Assembly (NCBI RefSeq): GCF_032854445.1
Contig: NC_088295.1
Location: 89,551,836-89,572,643, forward strand
Origin: Liolophura sinensis
Lineage: Eukaryota; Mollusca; Polyplacophora; Chitonida; Chitonidae
Reading direction: 5' to 3'
Length of the DNA stretch: 20,808 nucleotides
The notes below the pieces were generated by a model. It ran no database searches. It saw nothing but the letters and a program-made list of their open reading frames with translations, and was not told the origin of the DNA. Below, piece by piece: positions 10,081-20,396 of the stretch (the first letter of the stretch is position 1; each line of letters opens with the position of its first letter). The position numbers were made by a program, and so were the translations under genes.

Positions 10081-10174
10081 ATAAAAACTGACACACTGGC
10101 ACTCGCCAGGTAAATCCAGCTGCACAGGTATCTTACACGATGCTTCACCACAGGATTTGTAAACCTTCCCAAAC
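10040..10174 (-). other. Vangl: Vangl 5' UTR segment of exon A, bounded by a strong splice acceptor
   Basis: On the minus strand a T-rich tract (CTCTGTGTTTTTTGTATG) leads into TTCCAG, with AG at 10176-10175, so exon A probably begins at 10174. This leaves 135 nt of 5' UTR before the ATG, including the in-frame TGA 8 codons upstream of it. A second, poorer acceptor (CCACAG, just 5' of TCGTAATGG) lies nearer the ATG. Either one implies a separate noncoding first exon at higher coordinates, which I could not locate. The splice site is read from the sequence; the UTR assignment is inference. Confidence 0.6.
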
Positions 10175-13100
10175 CTGGAACATACAAAAAACACAGAGGT
10201 AAGTATGAGGTAAAGAGCCATCTGGCTATGCAACATGCTGCTACACCGACATGTGTGACAAGTATACACACATCAGGAGGGGATATTGGTTCAGACAGGT
10301 GACCGTCCACATGGATGTACCCTCCTGTGCCACAGCCAGACACCTCGTTACAGCACCCTGACAGTACATCCATAAAGCAGACATATGGAGATACCCTCCT
10401 GTAACCAGAAAGAGCTGATGACCCAGGATGTAAGGCATTAGTCTAATTTGTCTGGTCAGGCTCAGCTCTTCTGTCAGTGTCCTCAGACAAACTGGGAGTA
10501 TTGCGTGAATACAGACAGATCAATACTTCTGACCAGCTGATAAGACCACTCAGCAGTGTGGTGTGAGGCAGAGAGGGTTGCCACAGGCATTTTTAGGTCA
10601 ACACCTTGTAACAGCTCTATGGTCATTTTCTCCAGTCACAGGTATCTACACATGACCTTTTCAGTTACACTTTACCCCTGAACTGGGCACCGATCTCTTG
10701 TTCACAGCAGTTGCTTTCCACCATAGAAACACCCTCAAAATTTTAAAAGCCGAGTATATGCTGTTATCAACATGTATACGTAAGGGATATGCAGTAGTTA
10801 AATGAACACCATGTCAGTCCTTGCTCACTGTTGTACAAATCTGTCATTCCATCTACCCACCCACTACTTCCCCAAACTCCCCCCCACTTGGGTACACCAT
10901 GATACACAGCAATCTGAACAGTCAGGGTTCTAATCCAATATGCTCCTATAGCACAAGGAAAGTCACAAATGTATTAAGGAAGGGTCAAACTCATATATAT
11001 ATGCATCAATATTTCAGTCTGTTCTTGTGTCTAGATATATGGTTTATTGTCCCAGACATGTTCTACAGCCATGTGGGCTGCTAAACATGTATAAGTGTGG
11101 TGATGTATGACATAGCCCTGAGTGGTGAGAGGTTTATGGGCACCCTTCCTGTTCCTGGCAGACTCCTGTAAACACACAAAAATCCCCTGTCCCACCCCCA
11201 CCCCTCGTATCCTCAATAATCCAGCTCACTTCAATCAGCACCAACATTAGCTCCCCACTAGGTTCAAACCACAAACAGGTTTATGACTGGGGCCACCAAC
11301 ACCAGGGACCCACTGGGGCAGAACACCCTAGACCAATGAATTGCAAGAGTTACCCTTGGCCTAACAACAGGGGCCACTTTAAGACAAGAACCTCTTGAAA
11401 CTTCTCTTGGCAGCTGACACTGACTTGGGGGGTCTGTCCCAGCCACAAAGAAAGGACCAGATTTCTGTATTGCAGAGAATCCGTCCACCAGAACAGTTAG
11501 GCTAATGTTACGATGGAGTTCTAGGTATTGGAACATAATCAATAATGCATCCTTAATGATAACTACAGGCTAAAAGGCTGATGTGTTTTTCAGCAATCAA
11601 AACTAACAGTAGAGCAAGCTTAATTTGTACATTTCATACATAATCTTGACTACAGTTTACATGGGACAATGGAGTGAAGTTCTCTTTGCAGTTCATAGGT
11701 AGCACTAATCAACTGTATTGCCATGGAGCTGCAGGTTTCTGCTCCTCGTCTATTGACCAAGGCTGCTTCCAATAGGCATGTCAAGGAAAATGGCTGTGTG
11801 TGTGAGGTCTACAGCATACACATACCCACGACACTTACTCTGGCATTACCTGTCATGTTGAGCAGGTAACAGAGACATGTTTTCTGTTGACAAGTGCTTT
11901 GAAAACTGTGAAGCCAAATTTGTTACACCTGATTCTATGACAACATGTGGATCGAACTCCATTAAAAAAATATGCTAGAAATGCATGCAGTTATAATGAA
12001 CAGATCTTTCCTCAACTCATTAAAATGGTACATATGTCTGGTTCAAGAACTGTATTCACCTGGTTACAGAGCCAATGTTAAAGTGAAATCAAAAGACTTC
12101 TGTATTTCTGCGACTGTTGTTTGAAGTCAACTTCTAGTTATCAATATCAAGATTACAAAGATTATATCTACTTTGATGGTTTCTGCGCGATAAAAAAAAA
12201 CATGCTAAGATGCCAAAACTGGAATATATGCTTTTAATTTACCATACTGATCACAGGCAGTACTAAGGCTATAAAAGACAGTATATTCACTTAGGCCTTA
12301 CCTGTCCTGGTCCTATAATGTATCTCCCAGACAGGTGAACACACCTCACTAAGAATGTTTGTAACAACAACAACATCGACTGACACCTTGACAACTGACA
12401 AAGTACTACATTCATTTTCTGTCAAAAATGGACAAATCTTGTCTGTTATCCATCAATCAAACAAATGTCTATTATTCATGTTCTTCCTGCCCTGAGCAAA
12501 TGAGGGAGAAAGGAATTGGGTTATCAAACCCCTTGTCTATCAAGCAAAGGGCCTGGGAGTGAGGAGCAGAAATGGGCCTGTGAAAGGTCTCCTACTACAG
12601 CCCTATACAGAGGAGAAGTCAGCTGAACAACTGAATATTAATAAGCCATGAGCACTTTTCAAAACAAAAGGGACATTCAGTTGTTCAGCCACTTGGCCTG
12701 ACAAGTGCTTTTGTCAGAGCTGACTCGACAGAATTGGGTCTGCTGGAAGAGATAGGGGCTGCCACTCCAGCAGGCGAGCCTGGCTGGCTAGGGGCTCACA
12801 AGGAGTTATAGTCTGTCTCAGAACTAAAGGTAGACAAACAATCCGGACAATACTCTCAGGCTGACACTGGCGAGTCTCTGTCAGTTGACATTCACAAACA
12901 CAACCTATTTTAACCCTCTTACTAAGTGTAAAAATTTAATATACACTACTGCATTTCAGTAACAAGCTATTCGCAATCTGTCCAGCAGCCGCGCACAGAT
13001 GCAGCAGATCTCTAACGCCAGTACCTTTAAACTATCTGGACAAACAAATATACAGTTTTGTTCACCAAGTTTGCACTGTGTGCAGAAATAATTCAAAAAG

Positions 13101-13507
13101 CACAAAACAAAACTGTCACACAGTGCACCAATCTTCCAAAATGATGTAGATGTACATGTATGTATACTACACCACTGATCTCATATGAATTCAAACATAG
13201 AGCCACATATATGGAACAAATTAGACTAACTTGTGTACAGTTTACATTCATGTTTAGTAGTAAGTGAAAAATATGTGTTATCCTTCAAGCAACTGCTATA
13301 GGTGAATGTGAATTGTGAAGCGCCTTTAAATGTCTTACTCCATACAACTTTATCTTATCTGTGCAGGTACATGCAGGTAGAAAACTGAAATGCTACCCTG
13401 AAGCAGATATTACAGACTACTCATTTCTTAAAAAGAAACCTCATTAATCAAATGTCAGAGAGGAAAATTCATTTGTCAATCAGCCAGTAGTCAGTCAATC
13501 TACCATT
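10175..13507. other. Noncoding region upstream of the Vangl coding exon, probable first intron
   Basis: No frame here is convincing. CpG is almost absent: by hand about 11 in 10741-12240. The longest minus-strand frame (11264-11542, 92 codons) has no recognisable domain and random-looking composition. A plus-strand TATA-like CTATAAAAG occurs near 12268 with nothing to support it. TACATGTA occurs at 13153. The strong acceptor at 10175 implies that this is intron. Confidence 0.5.
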
Positions 13508-13768
13508 CAATACACTGCTCTAGGCTAAAGACAGTTTCTGGCCATACAACACTAATTAATCACCAAGGACTTAACGATTCCCCTATCCCATGGTGCACTG
13601 GACCACCATTCACGCCAGGCTACCTAGACCAAAAAATACCAATACATTGCTCTAGGCTAAAGACAGTTTCTGGCCATACGACGCTAATTAATCACCAAAG
13701 ACTTAACGATTCCCCTATCCCAAGGTGCACTGGACCACCATTCACGCCAGGCTACCTAGACCAAAAAA
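13508..13768. repeat. Head-to-tail duplication of a 132 bp segment
   Basis: 13508-13639 and 13640-13768 align at a constant offset of 132 with about five substitutions in 129 positions, roughly 96% identity. Examples are ACAACACT against ACGACGCT and CCCATGG against CCCAAGG. Both copies contain GGTGCACTGGACCACCATTC. There is no coding frame and no flanking target-site duplication, so a recent unequal-exchange or replication-slippage duplication is the simplest explanation. Confidence 0.93.
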
Positions 13769-13866
13769 CTAAATCTGCTCTTTCAAAACATTAATTAGAT
13801 TACAGGTCTTATAGACAGGTGTATTAACAGGAAGGTGTGTAGTGTGGAGATTAAGAGAGACTATCT

Positions 13867-13890
13867 AGTCTGCCTTCAGGCGGGCAGACT
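13867..13890. repeat. Short perfect hairpin
   Basis: AGTCTGCC (13867-13874) and GGCAGACT (13883-13890) are exact reverse complements separated by an 8 nt loop (TTCAGGCG). A competing inner pairing, GCCT with AGGC, is also possible. There is no T run after it and no evidence of function. Confidence 0.5.
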
Positions 13891-14937
13891 GTTTACCATA
13901 ATTACGGGTAAGTCAGTTAACAGGTAATGACAGGCTATGCCCACTATTCGCAAGGGGCTGTACAAATATACAAGACATCTTAAACTTACCCCTCTGTTCT
14001 CATGAAATATTCATTCTATTCTGGGCATAATAAGTAAAATTATGTTTGAAATAAAGCACTTAACCACCTCATTTTAACTGAAGGCAAATATTCTTCAGGG
14101 GCACATCAACTTTCTCACAGGTGTGCAAGGCTACAGGTGAAGGCCGGTGGTGATGTTCACAGTAATGGTGTTGACTTACTGAACTCAAACTGAACTGTTT
14201 ATGTCTAAAAGACAGCTACACAGCAGAAGGAAACTGGCAGAGAAAAGCCCCCAAGGCTGCATGTATATCAAACATGTGAGACAGCAAAAAGTCCAGTCAA
14301 GTTTCTTCAGAGGGTATATTTTTGAAAACTGTCGAACACTACAAATGCAATAGATCATACTTTCTTTGAGAAAACACTTTACACTATGAAATATGATTAA
14401 CATCGATCAATTGCTCGTGGCATATTTATCAGATCATTGTTAAGCTATAGCTAACACCTTCTTTTAGTGCCGGTGTATTTTTATCTGTCCTATACACTAT
14501 AAATGCATCAGTGGTGTGCCGACATGTTTAGTTTTCTTCAAATCCTCCACGTTGTGCGGTCTAAATTCCTCAAGAAAAACAGTCCACAGCACACAGGCTA
14601 CCCGAGGTTTAAATACTCAATTCATATTCAAGAGTAGCTAATACTCCCTAGGTCCAAGACAACTACACTGCACATGTGCAAGGAATATGTAATGAACGAC
14701 TGACGAAGATAGATATGTAAGATGACAAACTGAGGCCAAAAAAACAAACGTTAACTAATAAAAAATATATGGACCCTCACACAGAAACAATGAATATTCT
14801 GTACCCATACGTGTCATCACACAAAGAGGGCAAAACTGCCTCCAGATATACACAAGTGTTTCTTCTGCTCACACTGGCCACCATGAAGCACAGATTACAA
14901 CATGTACATGTTGATGTACATCTTCACGGAGGGCTTT
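13891..14937. other. Gene-free spacer
   Basis: There are only short frames on both strands and low CpG. Just before the next element a self-complementary run, CATGTACATGTTGATGTACA, occurs at 14901-14920. Nothing else was recognised. Confidence 0.5.
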
Positions 14938-15906
14938 GCTGGCCCGAATGGTTAAACCACTGGCTCGCTGTATCTATCAAGCCATTGACTGATGAAGTCT
15001 TGTGCTCAGACCCAGCTATTGCTGTATCTATCGGGCCACTGACTGATGAAGTCTTGTGCTCAGACTCAGCTCTTGCTGTATCTATCGAGCCACTGATTGA
15101 TGAAGTCTTGTGCTCAGACCCAGCTCTTGCTGTATCTATCGGGCCATTGACTGATGAAGTCTTGTGCTCAGACCCAGCTATTGCTGTATCTATCGGGTCA
15201 TTGACTGATGAAGTCTTGTGCTCAGATCCAGCTATTGCTGTATCTATCAAGCCATTGACTGATGAAGTCTTGTGCTCAGACCCAGCTATTGCTGTATCTA
15301 TCGGGCCATTGACTGATGAAGTCTTGTGCTCAGACCCAGCTATTGCTGTATCTATCGGGCCATTAACTGATGAAGTCTTGTGCTCAGACTCAGCTCTTGC
15401 TGTATCTATCGGGCCATTGACTGATGAAGTCTTGTGCTCAGACCCAGCTCTGGCTGTATCTATCAAGCCATTGACTGATGAAGTCTTGTGCTCAGACCCA
15501 GCTCTGGCTGTATCTATCGGGCCATTGACTGATGAAGTCTTGTGCTCAGATCCAGCTATTGCTGTATCTATTGGGCCACTGACTGATGAAGTCTTGGGCT
15601 CAGACCCAGCTATTGCTGTATCTATCGGGCCATTGACTGATGAAGTCTTGTGCTCAGACCCAGCTCTTGCTGTATCTATCGGGACACTGACTGATGAAGT
15701 CTTGTGCTCAGATCCAGCTCTGGCTGTATCTATCGGGCCACTGAGGTCTTGTGCTCAGGTCTAGCTCTGGCTGTTTCAACTGACGCTTTAAAGCAAGAGT
15801 TTTCTCAGCCACCTGACATGGTTAGTGATTTACACCAGGCAGTGGTCTCCTCCACCCACAAACTGGACAGTGGATATTCCCAAATCATGTTAAAGCAAAT
15901 TTATTG
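14938..15906 (+). mobile_element. SINE-like element split by an internal minisatellite
   Basis: GCTGGCCCGAATGGTTAA (14938-14955) resembles a polymerase III A box with its tRNA-like 5' end. After the array, CTCCTCCACCCACAAACTGG (15847-15866) followed by GGATATTCCCAAATCATG and TTAAAGC (to about 15906) resembles the conserved 3' part of tRNA-derived SINEs that I recall from molluscs and other marine invertebrates. The repeat unit itself carries GCTCAGACCC, a plausible degraded B box, at a tRNA-like distance from the A box. The resemblance is from memory of the family pattern and has not been aligned. Confidence 0.4.
14967..15776. repeat. Minisatellite, 14 full copies of a 54 bp unit plus a shortened copy
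   Basis: Units beginning GCTGTATCTATC recur exactly every 54 bp from 14967 to 15723. A fifteenth unit, 15723 to about 15776, has lost 7 bp (CTGATGA) and so breaks the frame. Copies are very similar, differing at a few recurrent positions (CGGGCC or CAAGCC; CCAGCTATT or CCAGCTCTT), which suggests recent amplification with local homogenisation. Because 54 is divisible by 3, stop-free frames persist on both strands: plus 14769-15764 (331 codons, period-18 repeat AVSIGPLTDEVLCSDPAI) and minus 14924-15466 (180 codons). I regard neither as an established gene. Confidence 0.95.
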
Positions 15907-18900
15907 AATACCTGTGTCTGTGTCAGCGAAACACCCTCACTCCCACTTCAGAAAATATCTCCACAGGTCCCCCATTCACAAGATAATAAAGCTGCAGCCA
16001 ATGTGATAACTGATGTCAATGGGAATATAATTTTTCTATGATGAACTGGATACAAGGTTGGTGCACACTATTAACACTTTGTATTGGCAGGTAAGCTGGT
16101 AATGGATGAACAGGTACTGTTCCCCTAACCTCAAGGTAGACTATTATATGACTGGTGTATGAGTTACATTGACAGTGATGATCATGTCTTCCAGGTGAAT
16201 ACCTACATCCTTATCTCCAACCAGACGGCCGATTAAGTATGTCAAACCAATCTGAACATGTTTAATGTATTAAGCCTGAACAGGTTTTTCACTAACCATG
16301 GGTATGCATTCATAAACAGACACACTTGTTAATGTTTCGCAGAAACATTTTTATTAAGATGTGCAGAAAAGGAAGCTGCTTTGTTTGTTCAGAACCTGTT
16401 TTGTACCTGGCTATATGTAATAATTTATCAAGATGTAATTATGATAGTTCACTTGTACACACGCACATAGGGGGGGATTTTACTGGACTTGAACCATAGT
16501 CAAAGATCGCCAGGTAAGAATCACACCCATGACAGCAATGAGACGAACTTCATTTGATAAAGTCTAATAAAGCCCCTGATAACCATCAGTACTTACATTC
16601 ACCTCAATGTAACTGGCTCAATCATTCCAGATTCTCTGTTATCATATAGATGCCCCCTCCTGACAAATTAAGCATGTATTTTTATCTCCTCTTAACACTA
16701 TAACCACAACCAAACGGCAATCAAGGCTGATTAAGTAGCAGGACCTAATAACCAAAGTATAATTTAATTGCCAACTTCATTTCATGCAAAAAAAAAAAAC
16801 ATTAACAATGTAAGAGAAGGCCTGGAAATGAAGTCATCAGGGCCTTTTCCTTAACTGATAACCTGGAAATTAAGAAATATGAAGGAAAAGGCAGTATATC
16901 AAAAGTTGATGCATATATATTACCCGTGCATGGAAGGATTGGACATGCAGCCATGCATGTGAACAGGAAGTTTACAACATTTTCATCTCAGCCTCTGGCA
17001 TCCCAGTCATTCATACAGTCAACATATAGCTACAAGAGTTCTCATATCATAACTGTACAGGTGACTGAAATACAAGACAACCCCACACTGGCCTCTGTGG
17101 AGAGTGTCTGCCCACCTGATCCTGGGTGTGACGTTACCAGATCTAACTATGGAGAAATGAACCCCTGGTCTGAACCTGTATGTCAGATAATGCAAAGTGT
17201 TGGCTAATTTCATTATCCCACTAAGGCTAAGTGAGATGGCAAACAATGACAGCTGAATTCCTTTGATGAAAGCTGCAATATCATGGTCATGTAACATGGT
17301 TTTTAGAGTGGAAAAGTTTCAGTCCATGCAACTTTGTCCTCATGTATTATAAGCCTAACCCCAAGAGAAGTCTTACCTGGGGCTATCAAATTGGCATTAA
17401 GCAGGGATAAAGTGAGTTTAGATGGTCAATACAAAGGCTGGGTTTCTCACAGTCATCACTGTACATCCGTCACATATGGCCAATTGACCAGTTGTTCTCT
17501 TGGATAGGCCACATTCACACGTTTATCCCAGTATGACAAAGACCTCAATAGGGCTCTGTCTTCACCAGTGCAATGACAAATTGGGGGACTGTAAACCAGG
17601 TTCTCACAGCGTCATATCTACCTGTGCCTGGTTAAATCTCGCCAGCACAGCCTACAGCAGGTATACGCACTGACACTAACCCAAGCCTGTTCCCCCAGGT
17701 ATGAATTTAATGTCCAGACCAGGTGGTAAGGCATTGTGATGATCTGCCTGAGCTAAGCTGTGCATATAGATAAAATCAACTTAATCTTCATCAGGGCATT
17801 TTGTCTTTGTGTCCATGCTCTGCTCATGCATTTAGCACAGAAAGGGGAACTGGTGACCAGTTGAACGACAACAATGAAAAAGCCTTGTTTCTACACTGTT
17901 TGTAGTGTAAAATCCCCAACCCTATACCCTTCCTAAAACCAACACACTATGACCAAGTCCCTTACCCCCAACCCATGTAGTATAAAAGCAGCCTTTTCAA
18001 ACACACTGCCAAAAGCTGGCTGTTTAAAAACTGTGAACAAACCAATCAAAACCAGTCATTCATGAATTATGCATCTACAACAATACATAATTCATTTGCA
18101 TGTGAATGTGGCAGAAAAAACAAGCAGCCTATATGTATCTTTGATGTAGCTTTGAAGCATATGCTTACATAACCCACACATGCTACATGTACACTGTATG
18201 TAACCTCTGCTACCCATGTGGCTATCATTTCTTATTGGTACTTCCTACAAATCCAATCACTTCCATCATCAAGGAATGTCACATCATCATGCCGTGAGGA
18301 TTTGAATGACTCACATTTTGGCCTTCATACTGCCAATAACACGGCACCATAAACACTGAGCTAGACGTCAGAAATAACTCCTCCTAACCTTGATAAATAT
18401 GAATCCCAAATACAATCAGCAATGTGCATGTGTACAACATACAAGACACAGATCCAGGTATACAACTTACATGCACAATGTGTGATTATCTTTCATTCTG
18501 TATTCATCTATGGATACATTAATGTAAATATATTCCCCGTCCGCACTGTGTGCACGTGACACAGCTTGCACCAGCTGAGTATTCCATATTGTAATTTAGC
18601 TGAACAGTCAATGGAGTTGTACATGTATCATAGGTATATGGTCAGAGGCGCTGCTATCAAATCAGCCAGTATTCATGACCAAGGTTTAAATGGTAGATGG
18701 GAAGAGGGAGGGAGAGTGGGTGAGGCAAACATGAGCTTCAAACATGAGCAAGAACTGGACAGTTGGCCAGAATTAAGTGAGAGAGACTTGACTGGAACAA
18801 GTTGGTTGAGAAATCTGGATTCCAGCAGCCTTGCTGTGGACCTGCCTGGAATAAATAAGGGGTATTCTGACATGTGGAGGCTGAGTGAACTAGCCTAGCC

Positions 18901-19532
18901 TTCTGTCTGACTGGCCAGAACATATGGCCATGTGCCTGGCTGGGAGAGGCAGAGAGACACCAGCCTTATGCTGCGGCTTAGCCAGGCTCAGACCACAAAT
19001 ACTGAGTCCAATACTCACTTAAACTGTTACAATGGCCATCACCAATGGGAACACACCAGCCAAAAAGCCTTAACTCTTGGTTGCAGTTACCCCTATTAAA
19101 CCTGAAGTACAACCTTGAAAGCACAATGGCAAACCTAGCTAAGGCTCCAGTCACAAATCTTGACACCTGAGCTAGGTGGGGATATATGTATGTTGCTTTA
19201 CACTGCTAAGTTCACCGTTGTACGAGTGGTTCTTTCTGTATATACACAGACAGAACTTAACAGACTTGAAACACTTAAACACACCTTACACATTTAAGAT
19301 ATTTAGTGGAACAGTTAAATCACCGGTACCTTGCTTAATTGATACATGATCATATTTACATTACATACAAGATAACTGCATAAATAAATGAAATACAAGA
19401 CATTTTACCAGCCACTCCATGTACCTACATGTATGGTCCATGATGAAGTGTTCAGGTAACATGGCTGCCAAAAGTCTAGTCATCCAGGTATGACACAGGT
19501 AGTCCCTCAGTGTGGGTCTCTTACTGACTAGT
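15907..19532. other. Gene-free, CpG-poor region
   Basis: There is no convincing coding sequence. The longest frames (16926-17207 plus, 17019-17297 minus, 18566-18898 plus) have no domain and overlap each other on opposite strands. A 12 bp A run lies at 16788-16799. TACATGTA words occur at 18184, 18620 and 19426. A plus-strand TATA-like TATAAAAG lies at about 17981 without other promoter support. Confidence 0.45.
16842..16892. repeat. 11 bp perfect inverted repeat with a 29 nt loop
   Basis: GCCTTTTCCTT (16842-16852) and AAGGAAAAGGC (16882-16892) are exact reverse complements. The sequence around and inside the loop also has a direct repeat, CCTGGAAAT (16821-16829 and 16862-16870). It could be a small hairpin or a remnant of a short inverted-repeat element. 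Confidence 0.5.
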
Positions 19533-20201
19533 CAGGTGGCCCCAGGTGTCAGCATTACAACTCTACCTGGCAGATTTACAACATCTGCACACCTGTAAAT
19601 CTCAGGTGTTCTATACACAGAGGCAGTCAGTGAGTCAAGTCAGCACCTTCAAACCTCATAATTCTGTACTGAGGCAGGCTCAGTAGACAGGAAAACAAAG
19701 TCATAAAAATATCCAACCAGAACCTAGGTGATATGCACCTCATTGTTTATCTGTCTTATCAGCACTCATTTACTTACACCACCTTCACCTGACCAACATA
19801 AAACTTAAGAAGAACATTTTGCTACCTGTGAGACATGAAACCAATCTTTACCTCAGGTGTAATAAGAAAAATTCATTAGGTCAAGGATCACCTGTTATCA
19901 CTTCTGGCCTTACTGACTTACCTTGACACAAGAGATCATTCTGTACATAAACAGTATATCCAGACAAGGTGTGAGCTCTGCACTCCACCCGCAAATACAT
20001 CATAAAGTTATGTCACAATCAGCCCAAAGTTAACATCAAGGAGGCACACATGCCTTAGTGTAAGCCTAACCTCCTGTACACACCTACCTAACATCTCTGA
20101 GTGAACAGGTTCCTCAGAAAGCCACACAGAGCAGTTAATAATGTGACACCTTGATTACATCAGCATATTCTTCTACCCCTCGGGCACAAAACACCCAGGT
20201 G
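19533..20201. promoter_or_regulatory. Cluster of eight CAGGTG/CACCTG E-boxes
   Basis: Exact CAGGTG cores (either strand) begin at 19533, 19543, 19590, 19603, 19786, 19854, 19889 and 20196, eight in about 670 bp where well under one is expected at this base composition. Near-matches CAGGTA and TACCTG add to it. CAGGTG is the core bound by Snail/Scratch and ZEB zinc-finger repressors and by some bHLH factors. The position upstream of Vangl fits an enhancer or silencer module, but this is inference. Confidence 0.4.
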
Positions 20202-20219
20202 CACTGCTATACCCTTATT

Positions 20220-20246
20220 ATGCAAATCATCATATCGCCATGGCGA
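20220..20246. promoter_or_regulatory. Octamer site next to a 12 bp palindrome
   Basis: ATGCAAAT (20220-20227) is the exact POU/Oct octamer. Seven bases later TCGCCATGGCGA (20235-20246) is a perfect 12 bp palindrome with two CpGs in a CpG-poor region. It resembles the centre of an RFX X-box (GTTGCCATGGCAAC) but differs at the outer half-site positions. Together with the E-box cluster this looks like a regulatory module. Confidence 0.3.
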
Positions 20247-20396
20247 CCAAACTGAATAACAACTCGCATAACCACTGATTATGTTTAAGTTGACATCTAC
20301 ATCAACATTTTTTTCAACAAAAACAAATTAGGTCAGAACAGGAACAGAACAATGTAGTTAAATACGAATGTACTATGACAAAAACTTGAGGCTACA

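Noticed and set aside
10191-10206. Perfect plus-strand splice donor GAGGTAAGTATG
   Set aside because: Antisense to Vangl, with no coding frame or transcript evidence on the plus strand; kept only as coincidence.
11264-11542. 92-codon minus-strand ORF
   Set aside because: No recognisable domain and CpG-poor intronic context; could be a degraded repeat but cannot be supported.
12268-12276. TATA-like CTATAAAAG (and TATAAAAG near 17981)
   Set aside because: Isolated A/T words on the strand opposite Vangl with no gene downstream.
14924-15466. 180-codon minus-strand ORF
   Set aside because: Same array read on the other strand.
14769-15764. 331-codon plus-strand ORF as a repetitive-protein gene
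   Set aside because: Almost entirely a 54 bp minisatellite; openness on both strands follows from the unit length, and the unique N-terminal part has no domain.
16450-16520. Possible tRNA gene or SINE head on the minus strand (GGTTCAAGTCC B box)
   Set aside because: The B box matches, but I see no cloverleaf, no paired acceptor stem and no good A box upstream.
16926-17297. Overlapping opposite-strand ORFs of 93 and 92 codons
   Set aside because: No domain, no splice-compatible context and no codon bias; both cannot be real and neither is convincing.
18566-18923. ORFs on both strands around 18.6-18.9 kb
   Set aside because: Random composition, driven by a locally low stop density in a GC-richer patch.
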